Shown here: positions 25,665 through 38,839 of the stretch, in pieces | Position numbering within the stretch: the first letter of the stretch is position 1 | Layout: the number at the start of each line of letters is the position of its first letter | Origin: Coffea arabica | Taxonomy: Eukaryota > Streptophyta > Magnoliopsida > Gentianales > Rubiaceae | NCBI RefSeq assembly: GCF_036785885.1 | Contig: NC_092317.1 | Location: 684,501 to 748,500 of the forward strand | Direction of reading: 5' to 3' | Length of the DNA: 64,000 nucleotides | Made by a program: the position numbers and the translations under genes | The notes under the pieces: generated by a model | Databases searched by the model: none | What the model saw: the letters and a program-made list of their open reading frames with translations, nothing else | What the model was told of the DNA's origin: nothing

Positions 25665-28271
25665 ATAGATGAAAGCAGATGAGGCTCTGGTTTCTCTTCC
25701 TTGCAGGAGGACTTCGACCCAATAAACTTAGCCCAGAAGCCAATAACTAAATTATAGATCCGATCTTAGGTCTATTTTTTCGTTTTCGTTTTCATTTTCG
25801 TTTTCCTTTCCGGGTCTTTGTGTTGGAAACGAATAAAAGATTTTCAGATTCTAATTTGATCAAGTTCATATACTAGTCAAAATTTGATCATGTTATTCAC
25901 GTCGCTGTTCATTTATTTGCTTTATACCATTGTTGAGCTTCAACGAATGCGTTCGAAAGCAAACAAGAAAAGATATGGTGCGGAAATTTATTGAACATTC
26001 GCCGATATAATGAACTACTAATTGCATCGGAGTGAACAAGAACGATTGACAACCGTTAACCATTTTTGGATTTACTACTAGCCGTCTCATCTTTTTGCTA
26101 ATCATTGCAAGCCCAAGTACATCTTTTATCCCATCTAATAATTGAAAAAAAAAAGAAAAAAGAAAAGTAAAGAGTACGTAATACAGAAATTTCTTACGTC
26201 TGTTGCTCTCCCAACAAAGCAGCTGACGGCCTAAATTTCGTTTAAAAGTGAATCAGCCCTAAAATTCTGAAGTGGAAGTTTCACTTTCCCTTATGTTCCC
26301 CAAAAGGATCAATTCGCAAGCGAATAAATGCCACTTGTACCTTGTCCATTTTGTTTTTTAACGTTAAAGTCTTTGTCCAAGCTTAATCTTACGTACACAC
26401 TTGCACGTGGATGCTATGATTAACATCTAATTTATATACTACTCTGCCTCCTTTCCACACGGACCAAAGATAGGGAAACACGATTTTTGTCCATTGGCTA
26501 TGAGATATTGTAGCTGATCAAGCTGCTGTTATCGAAGAAGACATTTCTGCATCCTTAATCATTTAAATTCCCTCTAAAATAGTTTTTTTTTTTTTCATTT
26601 TTTAAGGTACCATATTCCACAGTCAATAACGCTTTGATCCCTTAAACCTATAGGGTGATAAAAGCCCCCTCAAGTGAATTATGTTTGTACTTTTAATTTT
26701 GACCAACCCATATGCACATTTTTCTTCCCAAGTGTCTTCCTGTTTTCTCAATCATCAACTTTTCATTTATTGCATTTTCTTATTATATATTCATCAAAAT
26801 ATTTTTCTACTACATGATGTGATGTTGGATAGCGATTTATTTCAAAAAAATTTAAACATTAAATTTTTGGCTAATTCAAAAAATTGACAATTGTGATTCT
26901 TATTAGTGTTATATATATATATATATATATTAGGTAAAATAAAATTCAGTAGTAGTCACCACAAGAGCAAGCGCACGATAATTGAATAGGATGGAGATGA
27001 GGATGAGGTAGGCCGTTCAACATGATAGCATACTTTTTTATATTTGCCGAATACGATAGACCTATTCTTACTCTATACTGTAGAGAGGGGGTGATCCAAG
27101 GGGAAAATTCGAAAGAACTGAACTACCACCAATTCAAACGGATGAAATTTTAAACATTGTAGGAATTTCTTGACCTATACTCAAGTAGAACCTTAAGACT
27201 CTCTTTACGGTCAGCTACTTTAAGAATGGAATATTATAATGAACACATAAGAAGAAAATGCAACAATTTAAAAATTGAGAAACTACGAAACTTGCGGGTT
27301 ATCTAGAAAGTTACAAACTTCATTAAAAGCAAAAGGAATTATATCATGGCCTTAAGCCCCGACCCAAGGGCGTGCAAGGGGGAAAGCCCAAGTTACATGA
27401 ACCCCAGGACTCCTTCTCTGAAAGGGCTGCAGGTTGGATTCTCCAACTTTTGCAAACGAACCCCTCCATCCCAATTGTTTCAACTGGATTCTATAAGGGC
27501 CCCGTAGCACCGAAGTCGCGAACGGGATAGCCCAAAGTGCATGCTTGCCCCCTTAGCCCGGGTTACATATGGGTTGATAAATGATACCATCCCATAGGTT
27601 CAAGGGAGGTGTTGTTAGCCGTATATTCCACTAGTAACATTCGTTTCCCTTAGCATTATGTCCAACCTGCAATCCAAAGTGCTCCTCTTTGGGTAAATCA
27701 TTAATAAGTATATTTTCATTAATTGTTGCCAATTATGAAAACATGAAAGGCGGCACGGCACTATCGTGACTTTCAGAAAAGCTTTATATTGATTCATGGT
27801 CCAAATATCCCGAGGAAAAGGGGTCAAAAAAAGAGATAAACAAAAATGTAACTACCGTGGAAAGATACAATTCATAAGAAAGTCGAATGCTACTTATTCA
27901 ATGTCCAAAGGCAGAGTTGTCCTTGTCCAAAGTTGATTCTGGAATACTTATTTATTTGTTGGTAGAAACACCGGAATACTTACACTTGCTACAATGTAAC
28001 GGCGGTATTTTGTTTCGTTGTTGTTCTTCTTCTTCAAAAGAACAAATGGTATTCTGTTTATTTCCTTTCCGCATGAACAAAAGGCAAAATCTCTCTGCTG
28101 AGTACTGACCATTATGTAGCTGACAAGCTTCCAAGTTATTCGAGGGGAACGTTTCAACATATCAGCTGGAATCATCTTTCAAGGATGACAAAAAAAAAAT
28201 TCAGGACAACCTTAATAGCTTCTGGATATATAATAGTAGTTTTCTTCAAGCAGAGGTGCAGATTTGGAAGA

Positions 28272-28443
28272 CATACTTTGATCCAACGTACATTTGCATG
28301 CAGAAAGTGAAATTTATAGCATGGAGTGTGACTGCAGGAGCTGGAGACTGCAGTGGACTTTGCATCATCGAAATGAGTATTCAGAATACATAAATTCCGC
28401 ATACTTTGATCCAACGTACATTTGCATGCAGAAAGCGAAATTT
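28272..28443. repeat. 44-bp direct repeat pair, 128 bp apart
   Basis: CATACTTTGATCCAACGTAC and the 24 bases after it occur at 28272-28315 and 28400-28443 with a single T/C difference. The spacer is unrelated. It may be a duplicated fragment of a mobile element; no coding function is seen. Confidence 0.85.
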
Positions 28444-28556
28444 TTAGTTTGAGCCGAATATAGCATTGTAAGTTCCAACCCTTCAACAATTTATTCACCA
28501 ATTTACTCGCGCAGTCGGGCTGCCTCTTTACTTCCTCGCTCACTGCCACCATGCTA

Positions 28557-28761
28557 ATAATGCTAATTTTTTTATTAAAAAAAAAAAAAAATTCCTGTAC
28601 TTATCACAATTATTTTAGTTGGGTAACATGTCATTGTCGGCAATGCTTGCTAATGCTAATTTTTTATTAAAAAAATTATTAGCATGAGGACACAATTATC
28701 ACAATCATTAACAGTACTTATCACAATTATTTTCATCGGGTAACTTGTCGGCAATGCTTGC
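28557..28761. repeat. Imperfect tandem duplication just upstream of the second GDSL gene
   Basis: A unit of about 95-110 bp containing TAATGCTAATTTTTTATTAA and then GTACTTATCACAATTATTTT, and ending GTCGGCAATGCTTGC, is present twice (28557-28650 and 28650-28761). The second copy ends about 58 bases before the start codon at 28819, so it lies in the promoter or 5' UTR. Confidence 0.75.
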
Positions 28762-28818
28762 CGTAAATAGATTTTGGCAGAAGGCAGGAAGGACACAAAG
28801 GCATACAGGATTGCGAGC

Positions 28819-30530
28819 ATGGGAAATTCATGCATTAATCAGCTCCGTTTCTTGATTTTCCTGATTGCTAGTCTCGCCGGCGCGTACCAATCCTATGGCT
28901 TTCACCACCTTTCTCCCAAACCAAGAGTTCCTCTGTTCGTCTTTGGCGATTCACTTTACGATCCAGGCAACAACAACTACATTAACACCACCCCCGATTT
29001 CCTGGCCAATTTTTTGCCGTATGGAGAAACTTTTTTCGAATTCGCAACCGGGAGATTTTCCGACGGCCGTCTCATTCCCGATTTTATTGGTCAGGACCCA
29101 AAGGATCTTTAGCAACACTTCATCGATCTTACCTTTGTCGTCTTACGTTTTCTCTCTGTATTGCAGCTAAATATGCAAAGCTACCATTAATTCCACCCTA
29201 CTTCCAGAGTAGCTATCGTCAATTCGTTTATGGGGTGAATTTTGCATCTGGAGGTGGAGGAGCTCTTGTTGAAACCCATGAGGGCAAGGTAATTCATGCA
29301 GTAGCTGTCATTGTACTAATTAAGCTTCTCTTCGTGTGATTTTTTTTTTGGTTATGCTGTTTTTTATTTTTATTTTTTATTTGTTGCCCTTCCCTTCTCC
29401 TTGAAAAAGAGAAATAATGGACTATCAGAATCAAAGGTAATCTTAACGGGGGAAAGCAACTAGTTAAAATTGAGTCGCTGAGGGTTAATTTTCTTGTTTC
29501 GGTTTTTCGATGTTCAAAAAACACTACTCTTTAAATGGAAATTCAAGAGTATGTTTGGTTTCTAAAGGGCTATTAATTGATTTGAAATTCAAGAAGTGTT
29601 AGTACATCTTAATTAGAGCGTACAGTATGATGCTTTGATCATGTTGCAGGCAATTGACCTAAAAACGCAGTTGAGGTATTTTAAGAATGTTGAGAAGCAG
29701 TTGAGGAGGGAGCTAGGTAAAGAAGGAACGGACCAATTGCTCGCCAATGCTGTATACATGTTTAGTATAGGAGGCAATGATTTATTGGCCCCAAATCCCA
29801 TATTTAGCAGCTTTTCTACCGAAGAATATGTTGGAATCATTGTTGGAAACTTCACAGAAGTTCTAAAGGTAACAAGATCATAATGTTAATTCTCATTGCT
29901 TATTTCTCGGAATTCTTGTATCAAGATGATGTAAATATCATGACAGGAAGTTTATAAGGCGGGAGGGAGAAAATTTGGATTTCTTAGCTTGTTGCCTTTG
30001 GGATGTCTGCCGTATGTTAGAGCTCACAATGCAGAGGGCAACGGGGAGACGTGCGTGAAAGACCTCACGGACTTGGCGAAATCATACAATGCGGCACTTG
30101 CTCAGAAATTCAAGCAGCTACGGAAGCAGCTCAAAGGATTTATCTACTCAAATTTCGATTTCTTTAATGCAGTTACCCAAAGACTTTCTAATCCGTCAAA
30201 GTATGGTAATGTCAGGTCGCCATTCACTATATATATCTACATATATTCTGTGGCGTTTACCTGTTTTGCTAATTTGGTTGCATATATGTAAAAGGTTTCA
30301 AGGAAGTGAAGAGTGGATGCTGTGGTAGCGGAGCTTATCGGGGAAATTATACCTGTGGAGGGAAGAGAGGAGACGCCGCCTATGAATTATGTGATAATCC
30401 TGAGGAACACTTCTTTTTTGACTCTTACCATCCATCTGAAACAGCCTACCATCAATTCGCTGAGTTGATGTGGAATGGACCTCCCAGTGTTACGGGACCG
30501 TGTAGTCTCAAGTCGCTCTTTGAAGTTTGA
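28819..30530 (+). CDS. GDSL esterase/lipase, GLIP1-like, 368 aa
   Basis: Exons 28819-29089, 29167-29288, 29650-29868, 29947-30205 and 30295-30530 join in frame (1,107 nt). The ATG at 28819 is chosen because it is directly followed by a signal peptide (hydrophobic residues 10-22); an upstream in-frame stretch from 28774 lacks an ATG. Block I is [15 protein letters not shown] with Ser45. The GxND block is GGND with Asn174. The C-terminal FFDSYHPSE gives Asp333 and His336, so the SGNH catalytic set is intact. The gene is a paralogue of that at 15807: exons 2 and 4 have identical lengths (122 and 259 nt) and all phases match. Secreted serine hydrolase; substrate unknown. The first donor is GTCAGG, weaker than usual. 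Confidence 0.93.
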
Positions 30531-30562
30531 GCTCACCAGTTCAGCAAAGATAAGAGCAAAAG

Positions 30563-30786
30563 GCATCAGAACCACTGAGCTAAGGCCACCACCAAAGTTG
30601 GTGGGGTGGGAGGTCAGGGGATCAAACCTGCCTCCTCCCACTATTGGCCATAAAATATGATGAGACGGGTGCGTCGTGCATTTGTTTGGGTCGATAGGTG
30701 GTTCAAACCTTCCCTTCCCGTAACATAGAATAATTGTAAGTCTATCGTATCGACAAAAAAAAAAAAAAATCCAAGAAGCATCAGAA
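30563..30786 (+). mobile_element. SINE-like retroposon with poly-A tail and target duplication
   Basis: The nonamer GCATCAGAA occurs at 30563-30571 and 30778-30786, flanking about 206 bases that end in a 15-base poly-A run plus a few bases. The body holds two pol III B-box-like sequences (GGATCAAACC near 30618 and GGTTCAAACC near 30710). Direct repeats, poly-A tail and small size fit a non-autonomous retroposon, probably a SINE; a matching A box is not clear. It begins about 40 bases after the stop codon of the GDSL gene, so it may be part of that gene's 3' UTR. Confidence 0.65.
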
Positions 30787-31833
30787 ACTGGTCAATTTTT
30801 TTTTTTTTACGCGACGTTCCTGATCAACCAAGTTACTTTATAGGCTTACAGCATCCGAGGGCGGGGAGGAAAACATGAATTGGCTTTACAAATCAGCCGA
30901 TAAGAGTTAAAATTGAAGCTTGCCCTTCGGTTTTTGGAGGCCCAAAAAGAGTAGCTGTTCCAAGGTCCAAAGAAACTTGTCCTTGAAAGTCCATGAATCT
31001 ATCCAAAAACATGCGCATGTTAATCACTGAATACCAAAATATACTCTGCAATGAAAATGTGGAAGTTATATGCGTGCCCTGAATTAATTCTTTGTCCATT
31101 GAAGCGATCAGAAGGCTTGATCCTACCAATCAACAAAGTAATTTGTTTGCGTATCATTCCATCATGCTATTGTTCCAGTAAAAAACCACTTTAAGTTTTA
31201 GCTGATATAACATCCATTGGTTTTGCCTTTAAAAAATAAATAAATAAACATCCATTAGAGTTGTGAGAGATAGAAAAAAAATTGTGTTTTGTTTTGGGCC
31301 CTTGAAGGGAATAGGAAATGGACATCGAAGAGAAAGGAAGTATGAGGTTCTCCCTTGTAATTAAAATTTTAAAAAAAAAAAAAAAAAAAGAAGCAAGTAT
31401 GAGACGGCTGCAGAAAAGATGAACATGACCTTGGAAAATGAGCAACATCAAAGAAATTTTTCTTTTTCCTTATTTTCCCACTAGCGAGTAAACTAATTTT
31501 ATTTCCCTTTTTAGCAATACACAATTTCCTAACACTAAGTTCATGATAATTTAAGAGCAGTAACTTGAGTTTCTGTTTTGGTATTTCTTGTCATCATCCC
31601 TCATGATCTAATTCTAAGGGCACCTCCATGATTCCCAACAAGGTGCATTTATTAAGACATATGCCTAGATAATCCAGACGTTAACTAACTAACGAATTTT
31701 TTTTTTCTTTTTTGGAAAAAAAAGGATAAACAAAGATCAAGTATTTTAACTTGTCGCGGAAGGAAGTTCAATATATCACATTGTAGACCTACTTATTTCT
31801 TGCACCAGCTAGCTGATTCAGCAGAAAAACATT

Positions 31834-33522
31834 GGGTCCGTTTGGATTAGCTGTTTTTGGGGTTGTTTTTCAAAAACAATACTGTAGCATTTCGTTTATG
31901 AAATACAAGTCCGTTTGGATTAGTTATTTTTGGGGTTGTTTTTCAAAAACTATATGAAAAACTTTTACTGTAGATGTTTTTTGGATTATTTTTAGAGGTA
32001 TTTTTAAAACATATTTTTGAGTATTTTATAATTTATAATTTTTATATTTTTATATTTATATACATTTATGCATTTATAAAACATTTATAAATAAATATAT
32101 TTATATATTTATATAAAAATATATCAATATATTATAAATGTATTATATTATACATAATACATAATATAAATATATTTATAAATGTATAAATGTATATTAT
32201 TATAAATGTATAAATTATAAATGAATATTATATAAATGTAAAAATTATAAATTATAAATTATAAATTTTATATTTTTATATAAATATATGTTTATGCATT
32301 TATAATACATTTATAAATATTTATAAATAAATATATTTATATATTTATATATATTATAAATAAATATATTATATTATATATAATACATAATATATATTTC
32401 GAAATGTATAAGTGTATATTATTATAAATATATAAATTATAAATGAATATTATATAAATGTATAAATTAATATATCATAAATATATATTAATATTATGTA
32501 TAAATGTATTAATATAATTAATATAAATATATAAATGTATTAATATTATGTATAAATGTAAAATTAATATTATGTATATTAATATAAATGTATAAATGTT
32601 TTATAAATGTATTATATTATATATAATAATAATATAAATATATATTATAAATATACATAAATATATATTATGTATAAATGTACATTTATATAAATGTATA
32701 ACCTATATAATATAATATATATTATATTATATATAATTTTATAATATATATTTTTAATATAAATATATTATAAATATATAAAAATATGTATTAAATAAAT
32801 AAATTATATATAATATGAATAAATAAATATATAAATATATTATTTATAAATATCTAATATATATAATATACATTAATATTAATTATAAATATTTGAATAT
32901 TAATAAATATGGTGTTTATATAATATTTCAATTTGTAATATTTATTGTATATTTCATTATATAAATATATAATATAAAATTTTGCAATTTGTATAATATA
33001 AATAATATTGTATATATATAATATAATATACATAATATACATTTATACATTATTACATATTATGTATATTATATATTATACATAACATTATTATACACAA
33101 TAATGTGCATAATAATGAAAGTACATTAATAATGTATATATTATAATATAATGTACATAATATATTATGTATAAATATTTATACATTTATTTATACAATA
33201 TTACATATTATGTATATTATATTATATTATGTATAATATTAATGTATATAAATATTTATATAATATATAATATATAACATATATAACATATAAATATATA
33301 ATTTTCAAATTGTATATTTCAATTTATATTAATATAATATATATATAATATAAATAATTCAAATATACATATTAAATTTGTATATTTGGAGTTGTTTTTG
33401 ATATAATGTTTGGATAGGGTGTTTTTGGAATTGTTTTTGAAATACACATGTACTGTAGCATTTGGAATGTGAAAAACAGTTTTTAAAAAACAGGTGCAAA
33501 AACAAGGAATCCAAACGAACCC
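31834..33522. mobile_element. AT-rich element with terminal inverted repeats, 1.69 kb
   Basis: The left end GGGTCCGTTTGGATT and the right end AATCCAAACGAACCC are inverted copies with one mismatch. ATT flanks both sides and could be a 3-bp target duplication. Subterminal sequence is also shared, such as ACTGTAGCATTT and GTTGTTTTT runs. The left end is partly duplicated: a second GTCCGTTTGGATTAG begins at 31909. The interior, about 32000-33380, is an extreme A/T simple sequence of ATATTTATAA-like units with many short palindromes and no coding capacity. It is best described as a non-autonomous DNA transposon whose centre filled with AT repeats. Confidence 0.65.
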
Positions 33523-33530
33523 ATTAGTTT

Positions 33531-33795
33531 ACTTCACAAATCCCAATTACCTTTTTATCTTTCCAATCACTTTTTTATCTCACATACATCACATCATAAA
33601 AAAGTGCTACAATAATTACTTCAAATAAATCATCCAAATAACGTCTTATCCAAACAAACTAACTAGTGTGTTTAGATAGTAGATTATTTAGAATAATTAT
33701 TTTGAAAAATATTGTATCACTTTTTTTTATATGATGTATGTAATATATTAAAAAAAAGAGTTGGATAATGTGTTGATTATGCGAAATAAATAAAT
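33531..33795. mobile_element. Two MITE-like units in inverted orientation
   Basis: The stretch 33531-33655 (with TTTTTATCTCACATACATCA and CATCCAAATAA) is matched, in reverse complement and imperfectly, by 33666-33795. The two arms meet at about 33660 and could fold into a hairpin of about 120 bp. The same unit recurs at 37743-37893, which suggests a family. Confidence 0.6.
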
Positions 33796-36700
33796 TTTGT
33801 CATAAAAAAATTTATTATCCATCTTATAGTCCTTCGTTTTCGTGACCTGGAATTTTTGTATGTGCTTTTACTTAATGCTTAATTCTGTAGAAACTAGAAA
33901 CTAAAAGCCAGTTAGCAAGAGGCCAGGAAAAAAAAGAAGCTGGTTGTGCGTCAATCTCGTCTAGCTTTCTCTATCGATCTGTGATTTGTGAGCATGTGAG
34001 CCAGTAGCGTCCTTTTGCCACGAGTGTAGGTTCCCGTCTATCCACGGAAAAATGAAAATGACTCATCCGCGAATTTCCTCGCCGTCAACTTGTGGTGGAG
34101 CGGCGAAACTGCGGTAGCTGACAGGGAGAGTCCAAGAAGTGAACATACATTAATATTATTAGTATCTGTCATGAAACAAATCTTTCAAGATTCCTCGAGT
34201 ATATGTGGTTTTAATAGATTAGGACATTATACCTCACACCTCCTTTTTCTTTTTCTTTTTCTTTTTTTTTCTTTTTCCAAAACACATCTAAAAGAAGAAG
34301 ATGAGTAAAATAAATTACACTGACCTCTTCTTTAGTTTTAGCGAAAGTGAGGAGGACTTCATTATATCTCATAATGTACATATATAAGTAGGGGAATTTT
34401 GAGGGTCATTTTTTCAATTTATCCAAGCACTTATTTCCTAATAAATGTACCAAATTTCTAAGTCCCTTTCTTACATGACTCTCACGTCCTTTTCCCACTT
34501 TCTTTTTGGCTTCGTGAGCTCAATTCATCAAATACTCTAGTAATTAAAAGAAGCTGATTTCAACTATAAGGCGACCTCTGTTAAAAATAAAACCAATTAA
34601 TCATTGTCAGTAGTCAGGCTTGGTGACCTACTGGTTGAATTTGATCGAATCCCCGTTCACACACATTTCATCCAGGAAATGAGCGACAAATTAAATACAC
34701 TACTGCTGCTCTAGAAGTTCGACCCAGCTGTCCAAGTCAAATATTCATGTTACACGAGATTCGAACACGCGATGCAAATTTGACATGTGTACAATTGATG
34801 AAAAAATCATCATGTTACACGAGATTCAGACAAACTATGCACTGAGTAATAAATTCTTAGTGCCAATGAAACGATTGAACCTTTGTATCCGAATATTCAC
34901 AGTAGTGACAAAACGTGGCCAACTGGCCGTTTCAATTCGTTCATTCTGGAGTGCGGATCAAAAGAGTTTAGTAAAAATGTCGCAGGGGGTGACCGTACAT
35001 TTACCAAAAACTAGAGATAAATGCAGCAAAGACAGGTTTTGCTTTAAAACCGAACCGTTTGCCGGGAGCATGTTTTGATGGGGAAGGATTTGGGAAAACC
35101 AAAGCACACAGTTGATGTACAAAAATGCTTCTTAGAGATGAAACTGAGCTTGAGCTCGAAGTATGCGTGTTTGGGGTTGGATGGATATTTAGAAAATTTT
35201 TTCATATTAAGATTTAAACACATTTTATAATTATCTTTCATTTTATTGTCACTTTCTAATTTACATGCATCACAATACAAAAATTGTGATAGTAATAAAT
35301 AACAAAAGTATAGTCATGTAGTCTTAATGTTTTCAGTTTAGATCCTAATTCTCCATCACCCGTCACCTGTTACCACCATGGTAGGCTACCATCCTAGCAT
35401 CGAAAGTTGATAGAGCAGAAATTTGAATGATGCGTCATCGGCATGAGATCCATGCGATCCGTCGACTTATCTTGAATCATCGCAATAATGGACAGTGCCC
35501 GCGTCGACATTTTATCTAATAAATGCATTCCTTCCAAAAGTCGGGATTTGTAACTCTAGGATTATTACGATTATCCGAGTAGCATATAGTAGTATCATCA
35601 AACAAATTATAACTTATTTAATGAGTCATTCCCAGTTTTATATTGTGAATTAGTTCATCCTTACATATGTATGACTTAATCTTTAACACAAGCATATGAC
35701 TACTGGCAGGATCAACCACGTAGCATTTTTCACCGACACGAGGTGGACTAGTCCGAGCCCTTCTCTTTGCTCTTTTTCTTGTGGAAGGTATGAAGTTTTC
35801 TCTAAAAATAGAAATATTTTTTTCAATAATTCTTTAATCCAAAAACAAAGAACAGTACTAGTAGTCTGCATCCAGCCCCCTTCAGGTTTGGGGTTCTCTT
35901 CTCTTTATCAATGCTCAGCTCTCGAAGTCTCAAAGTCCAAACAAAAAAGTCTCAACCAAGAGGCAGGCAGGAGAAGAACACAACCAACACCCCTTCCCAC
36001 CCAGTGCTCTTAGGCACGTGGGGGCAGTGTCGGCTTAACACAACCAGCCCAGACAAGGTCCCAATTTTCACGTGGAAGGAGACTTCAAAAATAAATAAAT
36101 AAACAAAAAAAATGTCATTTTTATTGCCACGTCGTCACCTTGTCCGGATCCATCCACGCATGAGATCCCGATTGCTTGCCACGTTTTGGGACCTGCTTAC
36201 GACCAACGGATGCCCATTTCCAACCCGGACTTAATTAACCGTGAGAGTTGAGAGAGAGACATTTATTCATGGGCGTCCGCTAACTTACTATGCGATGTGC
36301 CTTTATCTTGTTACCATGTCACATGAGAGAGAGGACCTCCACATCCACATGGTTCATCCCGAAAAAAAAAGAAAGGAAAAATCGGCATCAACCTGGATGT
36401 GGATGTGATGTGTCCAAACGTTTACTTTATCTTTCAATCAGAAGAGAGGGCTGTGTGCGCGTGTCACTAATTGGCTGAACGTGGGTTCTTTATGAATTTT
36501 TCTTAGATTGTTTTCGAACCGATTATCTATTAACTTCGAGTGTAATCTAAATGTGTGCGTGTGTGTGTTTTCTTTCGATTTCCGGAAAAAATATTAAAAC
36601 CCCTTTTCTAAGATAATAATAACAACAATAATAATAAAGATCAATCTTTTATATATTCTATTATGATTGGATTTGATGCATAACAACTAATCAAAATTTA

Positions 36701-37742
36701 AATTTTACACATATATTGTATATTTAATTTTAATAATATATAAATTATCAGTGTAGTGTGTAGTATAAGACTAACACTGATAATTAATTAATTATAGTAA
36801 AAATGTAAAGTACTAATAAACTATATAATCCATCCATTATATAATAGCATTCCGGCCTTAACAGCCGAATTATTTATATTCATTTGAGCAACCACTTGGC
36901 TTACTCAAAGGCAAAAGTCATGCATTTTCATATTGAATTGTGTACTTGTCTGGTATTACCCTCCCACGTGATTAAATTCCATCAAAATTTCAGTTGACGT
37001 ATTTTATTTAACCATTCCATGATGTCAAGTGGTTAAAAAAAATAATGAAGGTAACATGCTGATATTAACCGTTTTATACGTGAAATTTTTGTTTATTGTA
37101 GAAGAGATCCCTTTGTAGTTTTTTAACCCAAAAAAAAAAAGTATGAAATTTACTTGATAATGAGATGAACGCGTAAATAAACTGTTTCTAACGTTGAAAA
37201 TGGAAAAAAAAAAAAAACGAAATTTCTATAACTTCCCAAACGAGTACTAATGATTCAAGGAAAGTGAGCGCAGTGTATCTTCCCAAACGAGTACTGCTCG
37301 TCACATGATGATAGTCTTCATTTCTATTATTGGGAGGATACAGTATACACTGTATTATAAAGGTTCCTTGAAATCGGATACAATGATTGGGTTGCCCGGT
37401 CAATACGACTACAAAAAATATTATATATATATATGGTATATTGGCATATTCGCCTTTAGGTGGAGATAATTATGCCGTACAAATATACATTTGTTCACAT
37501 TATTTTAATATTTTCGTGAGACAATTGTGGTTAATTATGCGCGGAAGATCTAGTCATACGCCAATCAGTATTACGGTATCCCCTATATCTAATCATCCGG
37601 AAATTAACACAAAAACTTACCTGTTTCCAAGACATTCTGACGAATTTTCCTCGTTCTTTCCTCAAATTAATTCTCAATAATACATTACATTAAAAAAAAA
37701 AGCAAATTATGTGATTAAAATCTCATTATATTATTTTCGGAC

Positions 37743-37893
37743 ATTGTTTGGATTGACTTGATTTCAGATAAAATAATTTACTTCACAAATTTCAACCACC
37801 TTTTTATCTTTCCAATCACCTTTTTATCTCACATACATCACATTATAAAAAATGCTATAGTAATTATCTCAAATAAATCATCCAAACAAACTC
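37743..37893. mobile_element. MITE-like element
   Basis: About 150 bp starting ATTGTTTGGAT and ending ATCATCCAAACAAA, which are short inverted repeats. The interior CTTTTTATCTCACATACATC is shared with the arms at 33531-33795. It is AT-rich and non-coding. Confidence 0.6.
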
Positions 37894-38839
37894 CTATTCA
37901 AATAATTTGCATTACATAAAATACTCGAACAAAGGGAGGGGCCGGGCTCTTTTGGAGGTACATGCCATGGTTCCATCAATCTGATTTTATGTCAAGCTTG
38001 TTGAAATTGAAACCAATTCACTGGTTCGCATAAATTCATTCTAGTCAATTCCTTCATTGGAGATAAGAAGTGGACTAAGTCAATAAGACCTGCTATGCGT
38101 CGTAGCATTGCAAACCCTGTCAATCTTCATCCTTCCCATATTACGATTAAACGATAATAATCAGTCAATTACGTCTAAAAGCCATCTTAGTATATTTCAA
38201 AGCATCTTTTAGCTCCTTTTTTTTTTTTTTTTTTGTGGTAAGCATCTATTAGCTTTCATTTCTTACACCCGACTTTCTTGTAGTGTGTTTTTTTCCCCCC
38301 TAAAGGCGTCTTGTTGTATACTTGTATAGTAGCGCTAATTAAGTGAATAAGGATAGTTGAATATAAAATATATATATTTTTGTTACCGCCTTCAATATTA
38401 TAATCATCACAAAAAAGAGGCGGAGTCCGAATATTATAGATTAATCTTTTCTACAATAACAGTATATACACTGTCAACGTTTAATTAATAATAACTATAC
38501 AAAATTTAAATTTCAAATTCAACATTTGTACACATGTCATGTATCTAATGGTGATAATATATATGTTGTCAGTGTATATAAAATTTATTCAAATATTATT
38601 GCTAACAATGAGTCGTAACAAAGCAAGTAGACCCATACTGAGTTTAAAAGACAAATTATGACGACATCATGTTGTTTTGGAATTTATGTCTCATCAAGTG
38701 AAGAACATATTTTATCCTTATCTTGTTTCCGTTTTTAAAGTACTTACTTTACAATTTCTTAAACACCAAGTATGTATTATTGCGTAATGTGGAGACAATT
38801 CAAACTCTACAATGTATTCATATGTGTTAGATGATTTCT

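Larger units (their letters stand above)
25665..28818. other. Intergenic spacer between sucrose synthase and second GDSL gene
   Basis: Starts with the sucrose synthase 3' UTR, which has a CGTTTT-like repeat near 25778-25806. A GC-richer stretch at about 27350-27570 differs from its surroundings and may be a repeat fragment. Two direct-repeat pairs occur at 28272/28400 and 28557-28761. No gene is supported; open frames here are short and lack family resemblance. Confidence 0.5.

Noticed and set aside
32854-33042. 62-codon frame rich in Tyr/Ile/Asn
   Set aside because: Product of the AT simple sequence inside the 31834-33522 element.
34747-34830. Possible SINE from the repeated phrase CATGTTACACGAGATTC
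   Set aside because: Two short copies are seen, but no tail, target duplication or clear pol III promoter.
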